This document shows, piece after piece, positions 37,849 through 47,579 of a DNA stretch of 64,000 nt (position 1 is the first letter of the stretch; the number at the start of each line of letters is the position of its first letter). The notes beneath the pieces are model-generated. The model was given only the letters and a program-made list of their open reading frames with translations. It had not been told where the DNA came from and did not search any database. The DNA is from Catellatospora citrea. Its GTDB lineage: Bacteria > Actinomycetota > Actinomycetes > Mycobacteriales > Micromonosporaceae. The stretch spans positions 5,394,001 through 5,458,000 of the forward strand of contig NZ_RAPR01000001.1 in NCBI RefSeq assembly GCF_003610235.1, in the 5' to 3' direction. The translations under genes and the position numbers were made by a program.

Positions 37849-38900
37849 ACATCGATCTTGCGGCGCTTCGGGCGCTGGCACGCGACAAGGAGATCTCCGA
37901 GGAGACCATCCTGCAGGCAATCGAGTCTGCGCTGCTCACCGCGTACCGGCACACCGAGGGCGCGCAGTCGCACGCGCGGGTGGAGATCAACCGCCAGTCC
38001 GGCGCGGCCGTGGTGTACGCGCAGGAGTACGGCGGCGAGGGTGAGCTGCTGCGGGAGTGGGACGACACCCCGCACGACTTCGGCCGGATCGCGGCGATGA
38101 CCGCCAAGCAGGTCATCCTGCAGCGCCTGCGCGAGGCGACCGACGAGGTGCACTTCGGCGAGTACGTCAACCGCGACGGCGACCTGGTCACCGGCGTGAT
38201 CCAGGCGCACGAGAGCCGTACCGAGAAGGGCATCGTCTCGGTCGACCTGGGCAAGGTCGAGGCCGTGCTGCCGCAGTCGGAGCAGGTCCCCGGCGAGACG
38301 TACCCGCACGGTCAGCGCATCCGCTGCGTGGTGGTGCACGTCGCCAAGAGCTTCCGCGGGCCGCAGGTGACCCTGTCCCGCTCGCACCCGGCGCTGGTGA
38401 AGAAGCTGTTCGCGCTGGAGGTTCCGGAGATCGCCGACGGCACCGTCGAGATCGCCGCGATCGCGCGCGAGGCCGGCCACCGCACCAAGATCGCAGTGCG
38501 GTCCACCGTGCAGGGGGTCAACCCGAAGGGTGCCTGCATCGGCCCGATGGGCCAGCGGGTGCGCGCCGTCATGAGTGAACTGCACGGCGAGAAGATTGAC
38601 ATCATCGACTGGTCGGACGACCCGGCGGAGTTCGTGGGCAACGCGCTCTCCCCGGCCAAGGCCCTGAAGGTCGAAGTGGTGGATCTCGCAACGCGTGCGG
38701 CGCGCGTCACGGTGCCTGACTACCAGCTCTCGCTGGCGATCGGGCGGGAAGGGCAGAATGCCAGGTTGGCTGCCCGTCTGACCGGTTGGCGTATCGACAT
38801 CCGCTCCGACGCGGCCGACTCCGGGGCCGCGCAACCGCGTGGACCGCGTTCCGCGGCTGATCACGAGACGGAGCCGGGCGGCACTCCCGTCTCCGCGTAG
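37845..38900 (+). CDS. nusA: Transcription termination/antitermination factor NusA
   Basis: 351 residues; GTG overlaps the rimP stop. Domain order is N-terminal domain ([17 protein letters not shown]), S1 ([22 protein letters not shown]), KH1 ([24 protein letters not shown]) and KH2 ([27 protein letters not shown] and [19 protein letters not shown]). It binds RNA polymerase and boxA/boxC RNA. It lacks the acidic repeats of E. coli NusA, the normal state in actinobacteria. The C-terminus is a short Pro/Ser tail. Confidence 0.98.
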   Translation: MNIDLAALRALARDKEISEETILQAIESALLTAYRHTEGAQSHARVEINRQSGAAVVYAQEYGGEGELLREWDDTPHDFGRIAAMTAKQVILQRLREATDEVHFGEYVNRDGDLVTGVIQAHESRTEKGIVSVDLGKVEAVLPQSEQVPGETYPHGQRIRCVVVHVAKSFRGPQVTLSRSHPALVKKLFALEVPEIADGTVEIAAIAREAGHRTKIAVRSTVQGVNPKGACIGPMGQRVRAVMSELHGEKIDIIDWSDDPAEFVGNALSPAKALKVEVVDLATRAARVTVPDYQLSLAIGREGQNARLAARLTGWRIDIRSDAADSGAAQPRGPRSAADHETEPGGTPVSA

Positions 38901-38915
38901 GGGTAGACTCAACAG

Positions 38916-39236
38916 GTGGTACGACGCTCGCGGCCCGCACCGCTTGTGGCGGCCTCATCAGTCACGCTTGTGCCGCCTCCGGTGCGCACCTGCGTCGGAT
39001 GCAGGCAGCGGGCGTCCGCTACCGAACTGCTCCGCGTCGTGGCGGTGGCGTCGGGAGCTGACCAGTTCAGTCTCCGACCCGACCCGCGACGCAGATTGAC
39101 CGGCCGGGGTGCCCACGTGCACCCGACAGCGGCCTGTCTCGAGCTGGCGCTGCGGCGTCGTGCCTTCGGGCGCGCGCTGCGGATCACCGGGGTCATCGAC
39201 ACCGGCGAGCTGGCCGGGGCGATCCACGGACCGTGA
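38916..39236 (+). CDS. ylxR: YlxR (DUF448) RNA-binding protein
   Basis: 106 residues starting with GTG, 6 nt after TAGACT (38904-38909), so probably transcribed from its own leaderless promoter as well as from the nusA operon. The DUF448 core is VRTCVGCRQRASATELLRVV, with GRGAHVHPTAACLE near the end. YlxR family proteins sit between nusA and infB in many bacteria and bind RNA; they may work with RNase P, a recent and still limited finding. Confidence 0.9.
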   Translation: MVRRSRPAPLVAASSVTLVPPPVRTCVGCRQRASATELLRVVAVASGADQFSLRPDPRRRLTGRGAHVHPTAACLELALRRRAFGRALRITGVIDTGELAGAIHGP

Positions 39237-39410
39237 CGGCCCGAGGGTCACGAACCGATCCGAAGGATCACCGCCAGACCAGTCACGGGGTGGCGGACCC
39301 ACCGTAGACGGCGGCCTCATCAGCCCCGTCTGAGGATCAAGCAAGGTAGGACTACCGGCATGGGCACACGATGAAGTCGCAAAAATGATCAGGCTTCAAG
39401 TGCACAAGTG

Positions 39411-39441
39411 AGGTCGCAGCGGGTCACTGCCCGTGCGACCT
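39411..39441 (+). promoter_or_regulatory. Leader hairpin of infB
   Basis: AGGTCGC-a-GCGGG pairs with CCCG-t-GCGACCT (39411-39441, loop 6 nt) and ends just before GAGGAG and the infB GTG. It could limit ribosome access or mark the 5' leader. In the 39237-39457 gap a five-codon ATG reading (MKSQK-stop) precedes it; I see no other gene. Confidence 0.45.
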
Positions 39442-39457
39442 CGGAGTGAGGAGTGCA

Positions 39458-42400
39458 GTGGCAGGCAAGGCCCGCGTACACGAGCTTGCTAAGGAGCTCG
39501 GCGTCGAGAGCAAGAACGTTCTCGCCAAACTCAAGGAGATGGGCGAGTTCGTCAAGTCCGCGTCGAGCACCGTGGAAGCTCCCGTCGCCCGTCGGCTGAA
39601 GGACGCCTTCGCGGCCGGTTCGGGAGCGCCCAGCGCCCCGAGCGCGCCGTCGGCGCCCGCGGCGGCGGCGACGACCACGGCGGCGACCGCGAACGAACCC
39701 CGGGTGACGGCACGGCCGGCACCCCCCAAGAAGCCCTCGGCGCCCATGAAGCCGAAGGCACCGACCTCCATGGTTCCGCCCACCCCGGTGACGAAGCCGG
39801 CCAGCGCCCATGACATCGAGGTCGCCGCAGCCGAGGCCCGCGCCTCGGCGCTGAAGGCCGAGCAGGAGGCCTCCGTCCGGGCGGCTCAGCAGGCCGCCAA
39901 GCAGCGTGAGGACCAGCCCCGCGGTGACGGCCCGAAGCCCAGCTTCATGCCGCCCCGGCCCGGTTCCACCGCGGCCCGTCCGCCGGCCGCTCCGAGCGGC
40001 CGTCCCGGCGCACCCGGTGGCGAGCGCCGCGACGGGCGTCCCAGTGGTCCGCGTCCCGAGGGTGGCCGTGACGGCCGTCCGAGTGGCCCGCGTCCCGAGG
40101 GCGGCGCCCGTGAGGGCCGTCCGGCCGCACCTGGTGGTGCTCGCCCGCCGCGCAGCGGTGGCAACAACCCGTTCGGCATCTCGCAGGGCGGCGCCCCGTC
40201 GCGTCCGTCCCCGGCGGGCATGCCCCGTCCCAACCCGGCTTCCATGCCGCCTCGGCCCAGCCCGGCTTCCATGCCGCCGCGGCCGAACCCGGCGTCGATG
40301 CCCAGCCAGCGTCCCGCCCGTCCAGGTGGCGGCGCGGGTCGTCCCGGCGGTCCCGGCGGCGGCGCAGGTCGTCCCGGCGGTCCCGGTGGCGGCGGTGGCG
40401 GCTTCCGTGGCGGCCCTGGTGGCGGCGGCGGTGGCGGCTTCCGTGGCGGTCCCGGTGGCGGCGGTGGCGCCGGCACGGGCTTCCGTCCCGGCGGCGGTGC
40501 GCCCGGTGGCGGCGGCGGTTACCGCGGTGGTCCCGGTGGTGGCACCGGTGGCCCGCCGGCGGGTGGCGCAGGCCGTCCGGGTGGCGGTGCCGGTGGTCGT
40601 GGCCGTGGTGGCGGCGCTGCCGGTGCGTTCGGTCGTGGCGGCGGCAAGTCGCGCGGCCGCAAGTCCAAGAAGCAGCGGCGTCAAGAGTTCGACAACCTCT
40701 CCGCGCCCACGATGAGCTCGGGCGCACCGCGCGGTCAGGGTCAGGAGATCCGGCTGCCGCGCGGCGCGTCGCTGTCGGACTTCGCCGACCGCATCAACGC
40801 CAACCCGGGCTCGCTCGTCCAGGAGATGTTCAACCTGGGCGAGATGGTGACGGCGACGCAGTCCTGCACGGACGAGACGCTGCAGCTGCTCGGCGAGCAC
40901 CTCGGCTTCGAGGTGCAGATCGTCAGCCCCGAGGACGAGGACCGCGAGCTGCTGGCCCGCTTCAACATCGACCTCGACGCCGACGTCGACGAGGAGCGCC
41001 TGGTCAGCCGGCCGCCGGTGGTGACCGTCATGGGCCACGTCGACCACGGTAAGACCAAGCTGCTGGACGCGATCCGGTCGGCGAACGTGGTCGAGGGCGA
41101 GGCCGGCGGCATCACCCAGCACATCGGCGCGTACCAGGTGCACGTCGAGCACGAGGGCGAAGAGCGGGCCATCACCTTCATCGACACCCCGGGTCACGAG
41201 GCGTTCACCGCCATGCGTGCCCGTGGCGCCCAGGCCACCGACATCGTCGTGCTGGTCGTGGCGGCCGATGACGGCGTCATGCCGCAGACGATCGAGGCGC
41301 TCAACCACGCCAAGGCGGCCGACGTGCCGATCGTGGTCGCGGTGAACAAGGTCGACAAGCCGGAGGCCAACCCGGGCAAGGTGCGTCAGCAGCTGACCGA
41401 GTACGGCCTGGTCGCCGAGGAGTACGGCGGCGAGACCATGTTCGTCGACATCTCCGCCAAGAGCCGTCTCAACATCGACGGCCTCCTGGAGGCGGTCCTG
41501 CTCACCGCGGACGCGTCGCTGGAGATGCTGGCCCCGATCGACGGGCACGCCCAGGGTCTGGCCATCGAGGCCCGGCTCGACAAGGGCCGCGGCCCGGTGG
41601 CGACGGTCCTGGTCCAGAAGGGCACGCTGCGCGTCGGCGACTCGATCGTGGCGGGCAACGCCTACGGTCGCGTCCGGGCGATGCTCGACGAGAACGGCAC
41701 CCCGCTGGCCGAGGCGGGTCCCGCCCGTCCGGTGATGGTGCTCGGTCTGACCGCGGTGCCGGGTGCGGGTGACACCTTCCTGGCCGCCGACGACGACCGG
41801 ACCGTTCGCCAGATCGCCGAGCAGCGGCAGGCCCGTAAGCGGGCTGCCGAGCAGGCGAACCTGCGCGGCCGGGCCACGCTGGAGACGCTGCTCGAGAAGA
41901 TCAAGGAGGGCGAGCGCACCTCGCTCGACCTCATCATCAAGGGCGACGTGTCCGGTTCCGTGGAAGCACTGGAGGACGCGCTGGTCGCGCTGCCGATCCC
42001 GGAGGAGATCCAGCTTCGGATCATCCACCGCGGCGTCGGTGCGATCACGGAGAACGACGTCAACCTGGCGTCGGCCTCGTCGAACTCGACCGCGATCATC
42101 ATCGGCTTCAACGTGCGGCCGATGGACCAGGCACGCGACCTGGCCGACCGCAACGGCGTGGAGATCCGGTACTACACGGTCATCTACCAGGCCATCGAGG
42201 AGATCGAGGCGGCCCTCAAGGGCATGCTCAAGCCGGAGTACGAAGAGGTCGCCCTGGGTTCGGCGGAGGTCCGCGAGGTCTTCCGTTCGTCCAAGGTGGG
42301 TCTCATCGCCGGCTGTATCGTCCGGTCGGGTCTGCTGCGGCGCAACGCCAAGGCACGGGTCGTCCGCGACGGTGCGGTCGTGGCGGAGAGCGCCTCGATC

Positions 42401-42541
42401 AGCTCGCTCAAGCGGTTCAAGGACGACGCGACCGAGGTCCGCGAGGGCTTCGAGTGTGGTCTGACCCTGGGTGGCTACAACAACCTGCAGGTGGGCGACA
42501 TCATCGAGACCTTCGAGATGCGCGAGAAGCCGCGGGTGTGA
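39458..42541 (+). CDS. infB: Translation initiation factor IF-2
   Basis: 1027 residues; GTG 6 nt after GAGGAG. IF-2 brings fMet-tRNA to the 30S P site and drives subunit joining. The N-terminal IF2_N motif ([24 protein letters not shown]) is followed by a Pro/Ala/Gly-rich linker of about 340 residues with [14 protein letters not shown] repeats (near 190-215) and a long Gly-rich run. The core has IF2_N2, G1 GHVDHGKT (526-533), [10 protein letters not shown] (G3), NKVDKPEAN (G4) and [10 protein letters not shown] (G5), then domains II-IV. The extended low-complexity linker is typical of actinobacteria. Confidence 0.98.
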   Translation: MAGKARVHELAKELGVESKNVLAKLKEMGEFVKSASSTVEAPVARRLKDAFAAGSGAPSAPSAPSAPAAAATTTAATANEPRVTARPAPPKKPSAPMKPKAPTSMVPPTPVTKPASAHDIEVAAAEARASALKAEQEASVRAAQQAAKQREDQPRGDGPKPSFMPPRPGSTAARPPAAPSGRPGAPGGERRDGRPSGPRPEGGRDGRPSGPRPEGGAREGRPAAPGGARPPRSGGNNPFGISQGGAPSRPSPAGMPRPNPASMPPRPSPASMPPRPNPASMPSQRPARPGGGAGRPGGPGGGAGRPGGPGGGGGGFRGGPGGGGGGGFRGGPGGGGGAGTGFRPGGGAPGGGGGYRGGPGGGTGGPPAGGAGRPGGGAGGRGRGGGAAGAFGRGGGKSRGRKSKKQRRQEFDNLSAPTMSSGAPRGQGQEIRLPRGASLSDFADRINANPGSLVQEMFNLGEMVTATQSCTDETLQLLGEHLGFEVQIVSPEDEDRELLARFNIDLDADVDEERLVSRPPVVTVMGHVDHGKTKLLDAIRSANVVEGEAGGITQHIGAYQVHVEHEGEERAITFIDTPGHEAFTAMRARGAQATDIVVLVVAADDGVMPQTIEALNHAKAADVPIVVAVNKVDKPEANPGKVRQQLTEYGLVAEEYGGETMFVDISAKSRLNIDGLLEAVLLTADASLEMLAPIDGHAQGLAIEARLDKGRGPVATVLVQKGTLRVGDSIVAGNAYGRVRAMLDENGTPLAEAGPARPVMVLGLTAVPGAGDTFLAADDDRTVRQIAEQRQARKRAAEQANLRGRATLETLLEKIKEGERTSLDLIIKGDVSGSVEALEDALVALPIPEEIQLRIIHRGVGAITENDVNLASASSNSTAIIIGFNVRPMDQARDLADRNGVEIRYYTVIYQAIEEIEAALKGMLKPEYEEVALGSAEVREVFRSSKVGLIAGCIVRSGLLRRNAKARVVRDGAVVAESASISSLKRFKDDATEVREGFECGLTLGGYNNLQVGDIIETFEMREKPRV

Positions 42542-42550
42542 TCCCGTGAC

Positions 42551-42596
42551 GCGGGGCGGGGCCCCGGTGCGAAACTGCACCGGAGTCCCGCCCCGC
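42551..42596. terminator. Hairpin after infB
   Basis: GCGGGGCGGG at 42551-42560 pairs with CCCGCCCCGC at 42587-42596, with CCGGTGC/GCACCGG pairing further in. It begins 9 bp after the infB stop. No T run; terminator-like by position. Confidence 0.6.
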
Positions 42597-42671
42597 TCCG
42601 TGCCCGGCGGATGAGCGGGCGACAGTTCTTGGTGGAGCGTCGTTGAGAAAGCGGCGGAAGGAGTGGCACAG

Positions 42672-43688
42672 GTGGCTAGGTACGGGCTTCTGGTGGCGCC
42701 GTCGGCGAACCGGGTCTACACGCAGTCGGCCCCGGAGTTGATGGCGGCCGAGCTGGCGGTGTTCTCCGAGCGGGCGCTGGGCGGCCGGATCGAGCCGGCC
42801 GAGATCGTGGAGTTCGCCGGGCGGCCCTACCTGTCCTTCGAGGTCGAGGACGGCACGCTCGGCACCGACGAGCTGCGGGTGCTGGCCAACCTGTCATCGG
42901 CGTACGCCCTGTTCGAGATGGTCGAGGGCGGCCTGCTGCGGCCGCTCGGCGAGCCGTCGCTGGACCGCTGGGACGACGACCTGATCACCATCCAGAAGTA
43001 CGCCGGCAAGACCAACGAGCACTTCACCAAGCTGCTGCTCAACGTCACCGTGCTGGCCACCTCCTGGGCCGAGCAGCTGCTCACCAAGCGCTTCACCGTG
43101 CTCGACCCGGTCGCCGGCCGGGGCACCACGCTCAACCAGACGCTGATGTACGGCTGGGACGCGGTCGGCATCGAGCTCGACGGCAAGGACGTCGAGGCGT
43201 ACAGCGCGTTCCTCAAGACCTGGCTCAAGAACAAGCGCATCAAGCACACGACCGAGATGACGCCGCTGCGCCGCGAGGGCAAGCGCCTCGGCCGCCGCTT
43301 CGACGCGCGCATCGGCGACGTGCGGGAGCACCCGCAGCACCTGTCCGTGTTCGAGGCGGACACCATCGCGTCCCGGGCGCTGCTCAAGGGCAACTCGGTC
43401 GACGTGATCGTGGCCGACCTGCCGTACGGCGTGGTCCACGGCAGCCGCAGCGCCAAGGGCCTGGCCCGCGGCCCGCTGGAACTGCTGGAGGAGGCGCTGC
43501 CGGGCTGGTCGTCGCTGCTGCGTCCCGGCGGCGCGCTGGGCATGTCGTGGAACACCCACGTCGCCCCGCGCGAGGACGCGCTGGACCTGCTCGAGGAGCA
43601 CGGGCTGGAGGCCGTCGACTACGAGGGCTTCGAGCACCGCGTCGACCAGGCCATCACCCGGGACATTCTGGTGGCCCGCAAGGTGTGA
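42672..43688 (+). CDS. TRM11-like SAM-dependent RNA methyltransferase
   Basis: 338 residues from GTG with AAGGAG 8 nt upstream (the earlier GTG overlaps the ribosome site). After a THUMP-like N-terminal half, the Rossmann methyltransferase has VLDPVAGRGTTLNQTLMYGWDAVGIE (SAM motif I) and the catalytic VIVADLPYGV (D/NPPY-like), followed by RSAKGLARGPLELLEEALPG. The family methylates tRNA guanosines; this member is assigned to it by these motifs. Its place inside the infB-ylxP-rbfA block fits RNA processing. Confidence 0.88.
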   Translation: MARYGLLVAPSANRVYTQSAPELMAAELAVFSERALGGRIEPAEIVEFAGRPYLSFEVEDGTLGTDELRVLANLSSAYALFEMVEGGLLRPLGEPSLDRWDDDLITIQKYAGKTNEHFTKLLLNVTVLATSWAEQLLTKRFTVLDPVAGRGTTLNQTLMYGWDAVGIELDGKDVEAYSAFLKTWLKNKRIKHTTEMTPLRREGKRLGRRFDARIGDVREHPQHLSVFEADTIASRALLKGNSVDVIVADLPYGVVHGSRSAKGLARGPLELLEEALPGWSSLLRPGGALGMSWNTHVAPREDALDLLEEHGLEAVDYEGFEHRVDQAITRDILVARKV

Positions 43689-43709
43689 CCTGGCGTACTG
43701 TCATCGCTC

Positions 43710-44003
43710 GTGCATACCGGAACATCCGTTTTCGACCTGCTCCTGCCCGGTGACTCCCGGTCGCTGAAGGAGAAGCGGTCGTACATCCGTCCGATCATCG
43801 CCGCGCTGAAGAAGTACGAGGTGGCGGTCGCCGAGGTGGGCGCCATGGAGCTGCACGGGCGCGCCGAGATCGGGGTGGCCGTGGTGGCCGCCGACGCGGC
43901 CCACGTCAACGAGGTGCTGGACCGCTGCGAGCGCCTGGTGGTCGGCCGTCCCGAGGTCGAGGTCCTCTCCGTCAAGCGCCGCTGGTACGGCGACGACGAC
44001 TGA
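43710..44003 (+). CDS. DUF503 (YlxP) family protein
   Basis: 97 residues starting with GTG; TACTGT lies 8 nt upstream. The family pattern is LPGDSRSLKEKRSYIRPIIAALKK and VAEVGAMELHGRAEIGVAVVAADA. YlxP is normally coded between infB and rbfA and is thought to act in ribosome assembly. Here an IS30 element now separates it from rbfA. Its stop lies at the start of a 19-bp tandem repeat. Confidence 0.9.
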   Translation: MHTGTSVFDLLLPGDSRSLKEKRSYIRPIIAALKKYEVAVAEVGAMELHGRAEIGVAVVAADAAHVNEVLDRCERLVVGRPEVEVLSVKRRWYGDDD

Positions 44004-44038
44004 CCTGTTTTTCATAGACTGACCCGTTTTTCATGGAC
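44001..44038. repeat. 19-bp tandem repeat overlapping the ylxP stop
   Basis: TGACCTGTTTTTCATAGAC (44001-44019) is followed by TGACCCGTTTTTCATGGAC (44020-44038), 17 of 19 identical. The first begins with the ylxP stop codon and the second runs into the left arm of the family B hairpin. Confidence 0.8.
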
Positions 44039-44066
44039 GTCGGCCTATCCGGATGAGTCCGATCGC

Positions 44067-45245
44067 CTTGGGCTCAAGCGGTTGTTGCAACGAGGTACTT
44101 GTTGAGTTCTTTGGCTGGGTTTGACCAGTCGAGGGTTTGGCGCGGTCGTCCGTTGAGTTCTCGGGCGACCGCGTCGAGTTCGTCCTGGCTGATGGTGCGA
44201 AAGTCGGTGCTGGAGCGGGGGAAGTACTGGCGGAGCAGTCCGTTGGTGTTCTCGTTGCTGCCGCGCTGCCAGGGTGAGTGCGGGTCGCAGAAGTAGACCT
44301 TGCAGTCGGTGGCCAGGGTGAACCGGGCGTGGCGGGCCATCTCGGCGCCCTGGTCCCAGGTCAACGTTTTGCGCAGCTCGGCCGGCAGGCGGCCCATCAG
44401 GGCGGTGAGCACGTCGACGACCTGTTCGCTGACCCGTGAGTCGGGCAGCGCGCCGAGCATGACGTACCGGGTCGCGCGTTCGACGAGGGTGATGATCGCG
44501 CTGGTGCCTCGTGCGCCGATGATCAGGTCGCCTTCCCAGTGCCCGGGCACGGCCCGGTCGGTGACCTCGGCCGGGCGGGTCGAGATGTTCAGGTCCCGGA
44601 TCCACGGCTTGGCCCCACGCCCGGCCGCCGCCACACGCGACTGCGGCTTTCGCACCGCACGACCCGAACGCAGCGCGACCTGCCGGGCCAGCTCCTCACG
44701 CATCCCGCCCCGGGCCTGGAAGTAGATCGCCTGGTAGATCGTCTCGTGCGACACCCAATGCTCCGGCCGGTCAGCAAAATCGGCACGCAACGACCGGGCG
44801 ACCTGCACCGGTGACCACCGCTGCGCCAGCCGCTCACGGACCACGTCCCACAGCGGGGCCATCGTACGACCACGCCGGGCGCGCAGCCTGCCCTCACGGG
44901 GCCGCAACGCCCGCTCACCCGCACGACGCTGCGCGAACCGGTGGCAGTACTTGAACCGGTACGCCCGCGGCCGCAACACACCACCAGGCCGAACACCACC
45001 GGCCCGCCCGCCGTGGGCCGGCGCCCCCGGCGCATGCGTGCCGCCATGGCGGGCGTTATTGCGCTGGACCTCACGCCACACGGTGCTGCGGTCCCGCCCG
45101 ATCGCCTGCGCGATCTGCGGGAACCGCAGCCCCTGGCCGTACAACACCTCGATCTGAGCACGTTCTTCTGATGTCAGTCGTCTGCCAGGCACGGACCACA
45201 TCCTCCAAGATCCGTACCCCGTTGCAACAGCCGCTAGAAACCGCC
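44067..45245 (-). mobile_element. IS30-family insertion sequence (copy 2), 1179 bp
   Basis: Ends inferred from the disrupted hairpin and the 3-bp duplication CGC (44064-44066, 45246-45248). The terminal inverted repeats of about 26 bp share GTTGCAAC (44084-44091 left, 45221-45228 right). One minus-strand transposase gene fills the element. It differs in length and sequence from the copy at 30585-31877, so the two arrived separately. Confidence 0.88.
44074..45192 (-). CDS. IS30-family transposase, intact
   Basis: 372 residues from GTG 45192, 8 nt after GGAGG; ATG 45201 abuts the ribosome site and is the alternative. HTH: RFPQIAQAIGRDRSTVWREV. The catalytic triad is in GHWEGDLIIGARG (D), TLTWDQGAEM (D) and SPWQRGSNENTNGLLRQYF (E). 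No frameshift. It shares the catalytic core with the first IS30 transposase but has a different N-terminal region (an Arg/Gly-rich stretch at about 45-90). Confidence 0.95.
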   Translation of the reverse strand: MPGRRLTSEERAQIEVLYGQGLRFPQIAQAIGRDRSTVWREVQRNNARHGGTHAPGAPAHGGRAGGVRPGGVLRPRAYRFKYCHRFAQRRAGERALRPREGRLRARRGRTMAPLWDVVRERLAQRWSPVQVARSLRADFADRPEHWVSHETIYQAIYFQARGGMREELARQVALRSGRAVRKPQSRVAAAGRGAKPWIRDLNISTRPAEVTDRAVPGHWEGDLIIGARGTSAIITLVERATRYVMLGALPDSRVSEQVVDVLTALMGRLPAELRKTLTWDQGAEMARHARFTLATDCKVYFCDPHSPWQRGSNENTNGLLRQYFPRSSTDFRTISQDELDAVARELNGRPRQTLDWSNPAKELNKYLVATTA

Positions 45246-45495
45246 CGCCGAAAAGTCATCCAGATAGGCCGACGTCTATCGAGTACGGGCCGGGGCGCAC
45301 CCGAGCGGTCGCCCCAGACGCCGGTGTATCCGTGGTCACAGGGCTGAGCTGGGAGGGCGGAAGCGCTCAGCTCCCGCGAGTGACAGTCGGGCCCGGCGGG
45401 TAGTGTCATGGTGTTGGTTTCGACCCTGGCTCGTCACCGCGGCCGGCATGAGTCGGCGCGGGCGCGTCGTGGTCGTCGGTCGCGGAGGTGACGTG

Positions 45496-45984
45496 ATGGC
45501 TGATCCAGCCAAGGTTCGCAAGCATGCGGAGCGAGTGCGTGAGCTCGTCGCATCGGTGGTTCGTACCCAGATCAAGGACCCGAGGCTGGGGATGATCACG
45601 ATCACCGACGCGCGGATCACCGCCGACCTGCGCGAGGCGACCGTCTTCTACACCGTGCTCGGCGACGCCGAGGAGCAGGCGGGCACCGCCGCGGCGCTGG
45701 AGAGCGCCAAGGGCATGCTGCGCGGCGTCGTGGGCCGGGCCCTGGGCCTGCGCCACTCGCCGTCGCTGGCGTTCGTCTCCGACGACGTGCAGGAGCACGT
45801 GAAGCACATCGACGACCTGCTCGCCGAGGCCAAGCAGCGCGACGAGGTCGTGCAGCAGCTGGCCGCGGGTGCGGCGTACGCCGGCGAGGCGCAGCCCTAC
45901 AAGGTCGACGAGGACGACGACGAGGGCGCGTCCGACGACGATGACGAGGACGAGCCTGCGCTGCGCGCGGCAGTCCAGCGGTGA
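45496..45984 (+). CDS. rbfA: Ribosome-binding factor A
   Basis: 162 residues; ATG with CGGAGG upstream. RbfA binds the 30S subunit to help 16S 5' end maturation and cold adaptation. The family sequence VRKHAERVRELVASVVRTQIKDPRLGMITITDARIT is clear. A long acidic C-terminal tail (KVDEDDDEGASDDDDEDE) is typical of actinobacteria. The IS30 upstream removes it from the infB-ylxP transcript, so it may now use a promoter in the 45246-45495 gap. Confidence 0.97.
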   Translation: MADPAKVRKHAERVRELVASVVRTQIKDPRLGMITITDARITADLREATVFYTVLGDAEEQAGTAAALESAKGMLRGVVGRALGLRHSPSLAFVSDDVQEHVKHIDDLLAEAKQRDEVVQQLAAGAAYAGEAQPYKVDEDDDEGASDDDDEDEPALRAAVQR

Positions 45985-47015
45985 AGCCCACGACGCTGGA
46001 GGCGGGCACCCTGGGCCGCCCGACCGAGCAGGACTGGGCCGCCGCGGTCGACGCGGTGCGGTCCGGGCTGCGGCCGGGCGCCCGGGTGCTGCTGGTGTGC
46101 CACGTCAACCCCGACGGTGACGCGCTGGGCAGCATGCTCGGCTTCGCCCAGGGGCTGCGCCGGCTCGGGGTGACCTCGCTGCAGTGCACCTTCCCCGGCC
46201 CGCTGACGGTGCCGGAGCCGCTGCACATGCCCGCGATGGACCTGCTGGTCCCCGAGGCCGAGGCCGACCCGGCGCCGGACCTGCTGGTGACGTTCGACGC
46301 GGCCAGCGAGTCGCGGCTGGGCGCGCTGGTGGACCGGCTGGAGACCGCGACGGTCAGCCTGGTGCTGGACCACCACGCCTCCAACACGGGCTTCGGCAAG
46401 GTGTCGCTGGTCGACCCGTGCGCCGCCGCCACGTCGGTGGTCGCCGCGGAGCTGCTGCGCCGCCTGGACGTGCCGCTGGACCGCGACATGGCCGAGTGCC
46501 TGTACATCGCCCTGGTCACCGACACCGGCTCGTTCAAGTTCGACCTGACCACGCCCGAGGTGCACGAGCTCGCGGCCCGGCTGGTGGCCACGGGCATCGA
46601 CGTCGGGGCGATCTCGCGTCGGATCTTCGACAGCCGCCCGTTCGGCGCGGTGCGCATGTTCGGCGAGGTGATGGGCCGGGCCCAGCTGGAGCCGGAGTCG
46701 GCGGGCGGGCGCGGCCTGGTGTACGCCGTGGCCACGCTCGACGACCTGGCCAAGCACCACCAGCCGCCGTACGTGCTGGAGGCGCTGATCGACTCGGTGC
46801 GCTGCGTCTCCGAGGCCGACGTCGCGCTGCTGCTCAAGCAGGTGGCGCCCACCGAGTGGGCGGTCTCCATGCGCAGCAAGGGCGGCGCGGACGTGAGCCG
46901 GGTCGCGGTCGCCCTGGGCGGCGGCGGGCACCGGCTGGCCGCCGGTTTCACCGGCCGCGGCACCGCCGAACAGATCATCTCAGCGGTACGCGACCAACTG
47001 GCGTCCCAGGCCTGA
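45981..47015 (+). CDS. nrnA: DHH-family nanoRNase/pAp phosphatase (NrnA)
   Basis: 344 residues; GTG overlaps the rbfA stop. The DHH domain has LLVCHVNPDGDALGSMLGF (motif I) and LVLDHHASNTGF (motif III, DHH); the DHHA1 domain ends GGGGHRLAAGFTGRG. NrnA removes 2-4 nt RNAs and 3'-phosphoadenosine 5'-phosphate. The link with rbfA and truB is conserved in actinobacteria. In mycobacteria the homologue also degrades cyclic di-AMP intermediates. Confidence 0.95.
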   Translation: MKPTTLEAGTLGRPTEQDWAAAVDAVRSGLRPGARVLLVCHVNPDGDALGSMLGFAQGLRRLGVTSLQCTFPGPLTVPEPLHMPAMDLLVPEAEADPAPDLLVTFDAASESRLGALVDRLETATVSLVLDHHASNTGFGKVSLVDPCAAATSVVAAELLRRLDVPLDRDMAECLYIALVTDTGSFKFDLTTPEVHELAARLVATGIDVGAISRRIFDSRPFGAVRMFGEVMGRAQLEPESAGGRGLVYAVATLDDLAKHHQPPYVLEALIDSVRCVSEADVALLLKQVAPTEWAVSMRSKGGADVSRVAVALGGGGHRLAAGFTGRGTAEQIISAVRDQLASQA

Positions 47016-47044
47016 TCCGCCCCCAGCCCAGGTCGGCGATACAA

Positions 47045-47105
47045 GATCGCGGATTCGTGCCGTGATCTGCGGCCTGACCGCAGGTTCCGGCACGCCGCGG
47101 CGATC
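47045..47105. repeat. Intergenic inverted repeat
   Basis: Arms 47045-47072 and 47078-47105 match at 21 of 28 positions with a 5-nt loop. Begins with GATCGC and ends with GCGATC. It lies 29 bp after the nrnA stop; terminator-like position. Confidence 0.5.
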
Positions 47106-47171
47106 ATGCGCCCCCGGTCTTCCGGCAGGAAAGATCTCCCGGAAGACCGGTCAACGGAGCACAATCAGGTC

Positions 47172-47579
47172 ATGGAACAGCGTCCTGAGCTCACCGTCGA
47201 ACCGGTGTCGCCCTGGGCGCGCGCGCAGGTCATGCTGCCGGTGTTCGTTCCCTTCGCGCTGATCGGCGGGCTGCTCCCGTCGTTCTCGCTGGCCGCGAAC
47301 CTGTACGTGCTGGCCCTGGGCGGCGGTCTGATGCTCGCGGGCATGTCTTCGCGGCTGCCGCGGCGGGCCGCGCCGGTGACCCTGCTGCCCGGCGTCGCCT
47401 GGTGGCTGGTGCCGGTGGCCGTGTTCGTCGTGGTCGAGGTGGTCACCTTCGGCATGGGCTCCACCCATGACTACCCGACCCTGTCCCTGCTGGCCGACCC
47501 GCTGCTCGACGGTTACCTCGTGCGCAGCATGGCGTACTTCGGCTGGCTGGCCGGATTCTGGGGGCTGGTGCGCCGATGA
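47172..47579 (+). CDS. Small membrane protein, hypothetical
   Basis: 135 residues from ATG 47172 (MEQRPELTVEPVSPW). Three hydrophobic helices lie at about 23-36, 43-60 and 75-95. Coupled by a 4-bp overlap to a second small membrane protein; together they may form a DUF6186-linked membrane unit. No enzymatic motif. Function unknown. Confidence 0.7.
   Translation: MEQRPELTVEPVSPWARAQVMLPVFVPFALIGGLLPSFSLAANLYVLALGGGLMLAGMSSRLPRRAAPVTLLPGVAWWLVPVAVFVVVEVVTFGMGSTHDYPTLSLLADPLLDGYLVRSMAYFGWLAGFWGLVRR

Larger units (their letters stand above)
44036..45276. repeat. Family B hairpin (copy 3) split by an IS30 element
   Basis: GACGTCGGCCTATCCGGATGA (44036-44056) and its complement TCATCCAGATAGGCCGACGTC (45256-45276) match at 20 of 21 positions. 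They now lie 1.2 kb apart. Excising 44067-45245 and one CGC leaves a compact hairpin, its loop GTCCGATCGCCGAAAAG. Confidence 0.85.

Noticed and set aside
39371..39388. A five-codon upstream reading frame (MKSQK) before infB
   Set aside because: No ribosome site and too short to support as a peptide; kept only as a note in the leader hairpin entry.
39389..42580. A 1063-codon minus-strand ORF opposite infB
   Set aside because: It mirrors the infB coding sequence, is very rich in Arg/His and low-complexity runs, and lacks any domain or ribosome site; GC-rich codon bias explains the open frame.
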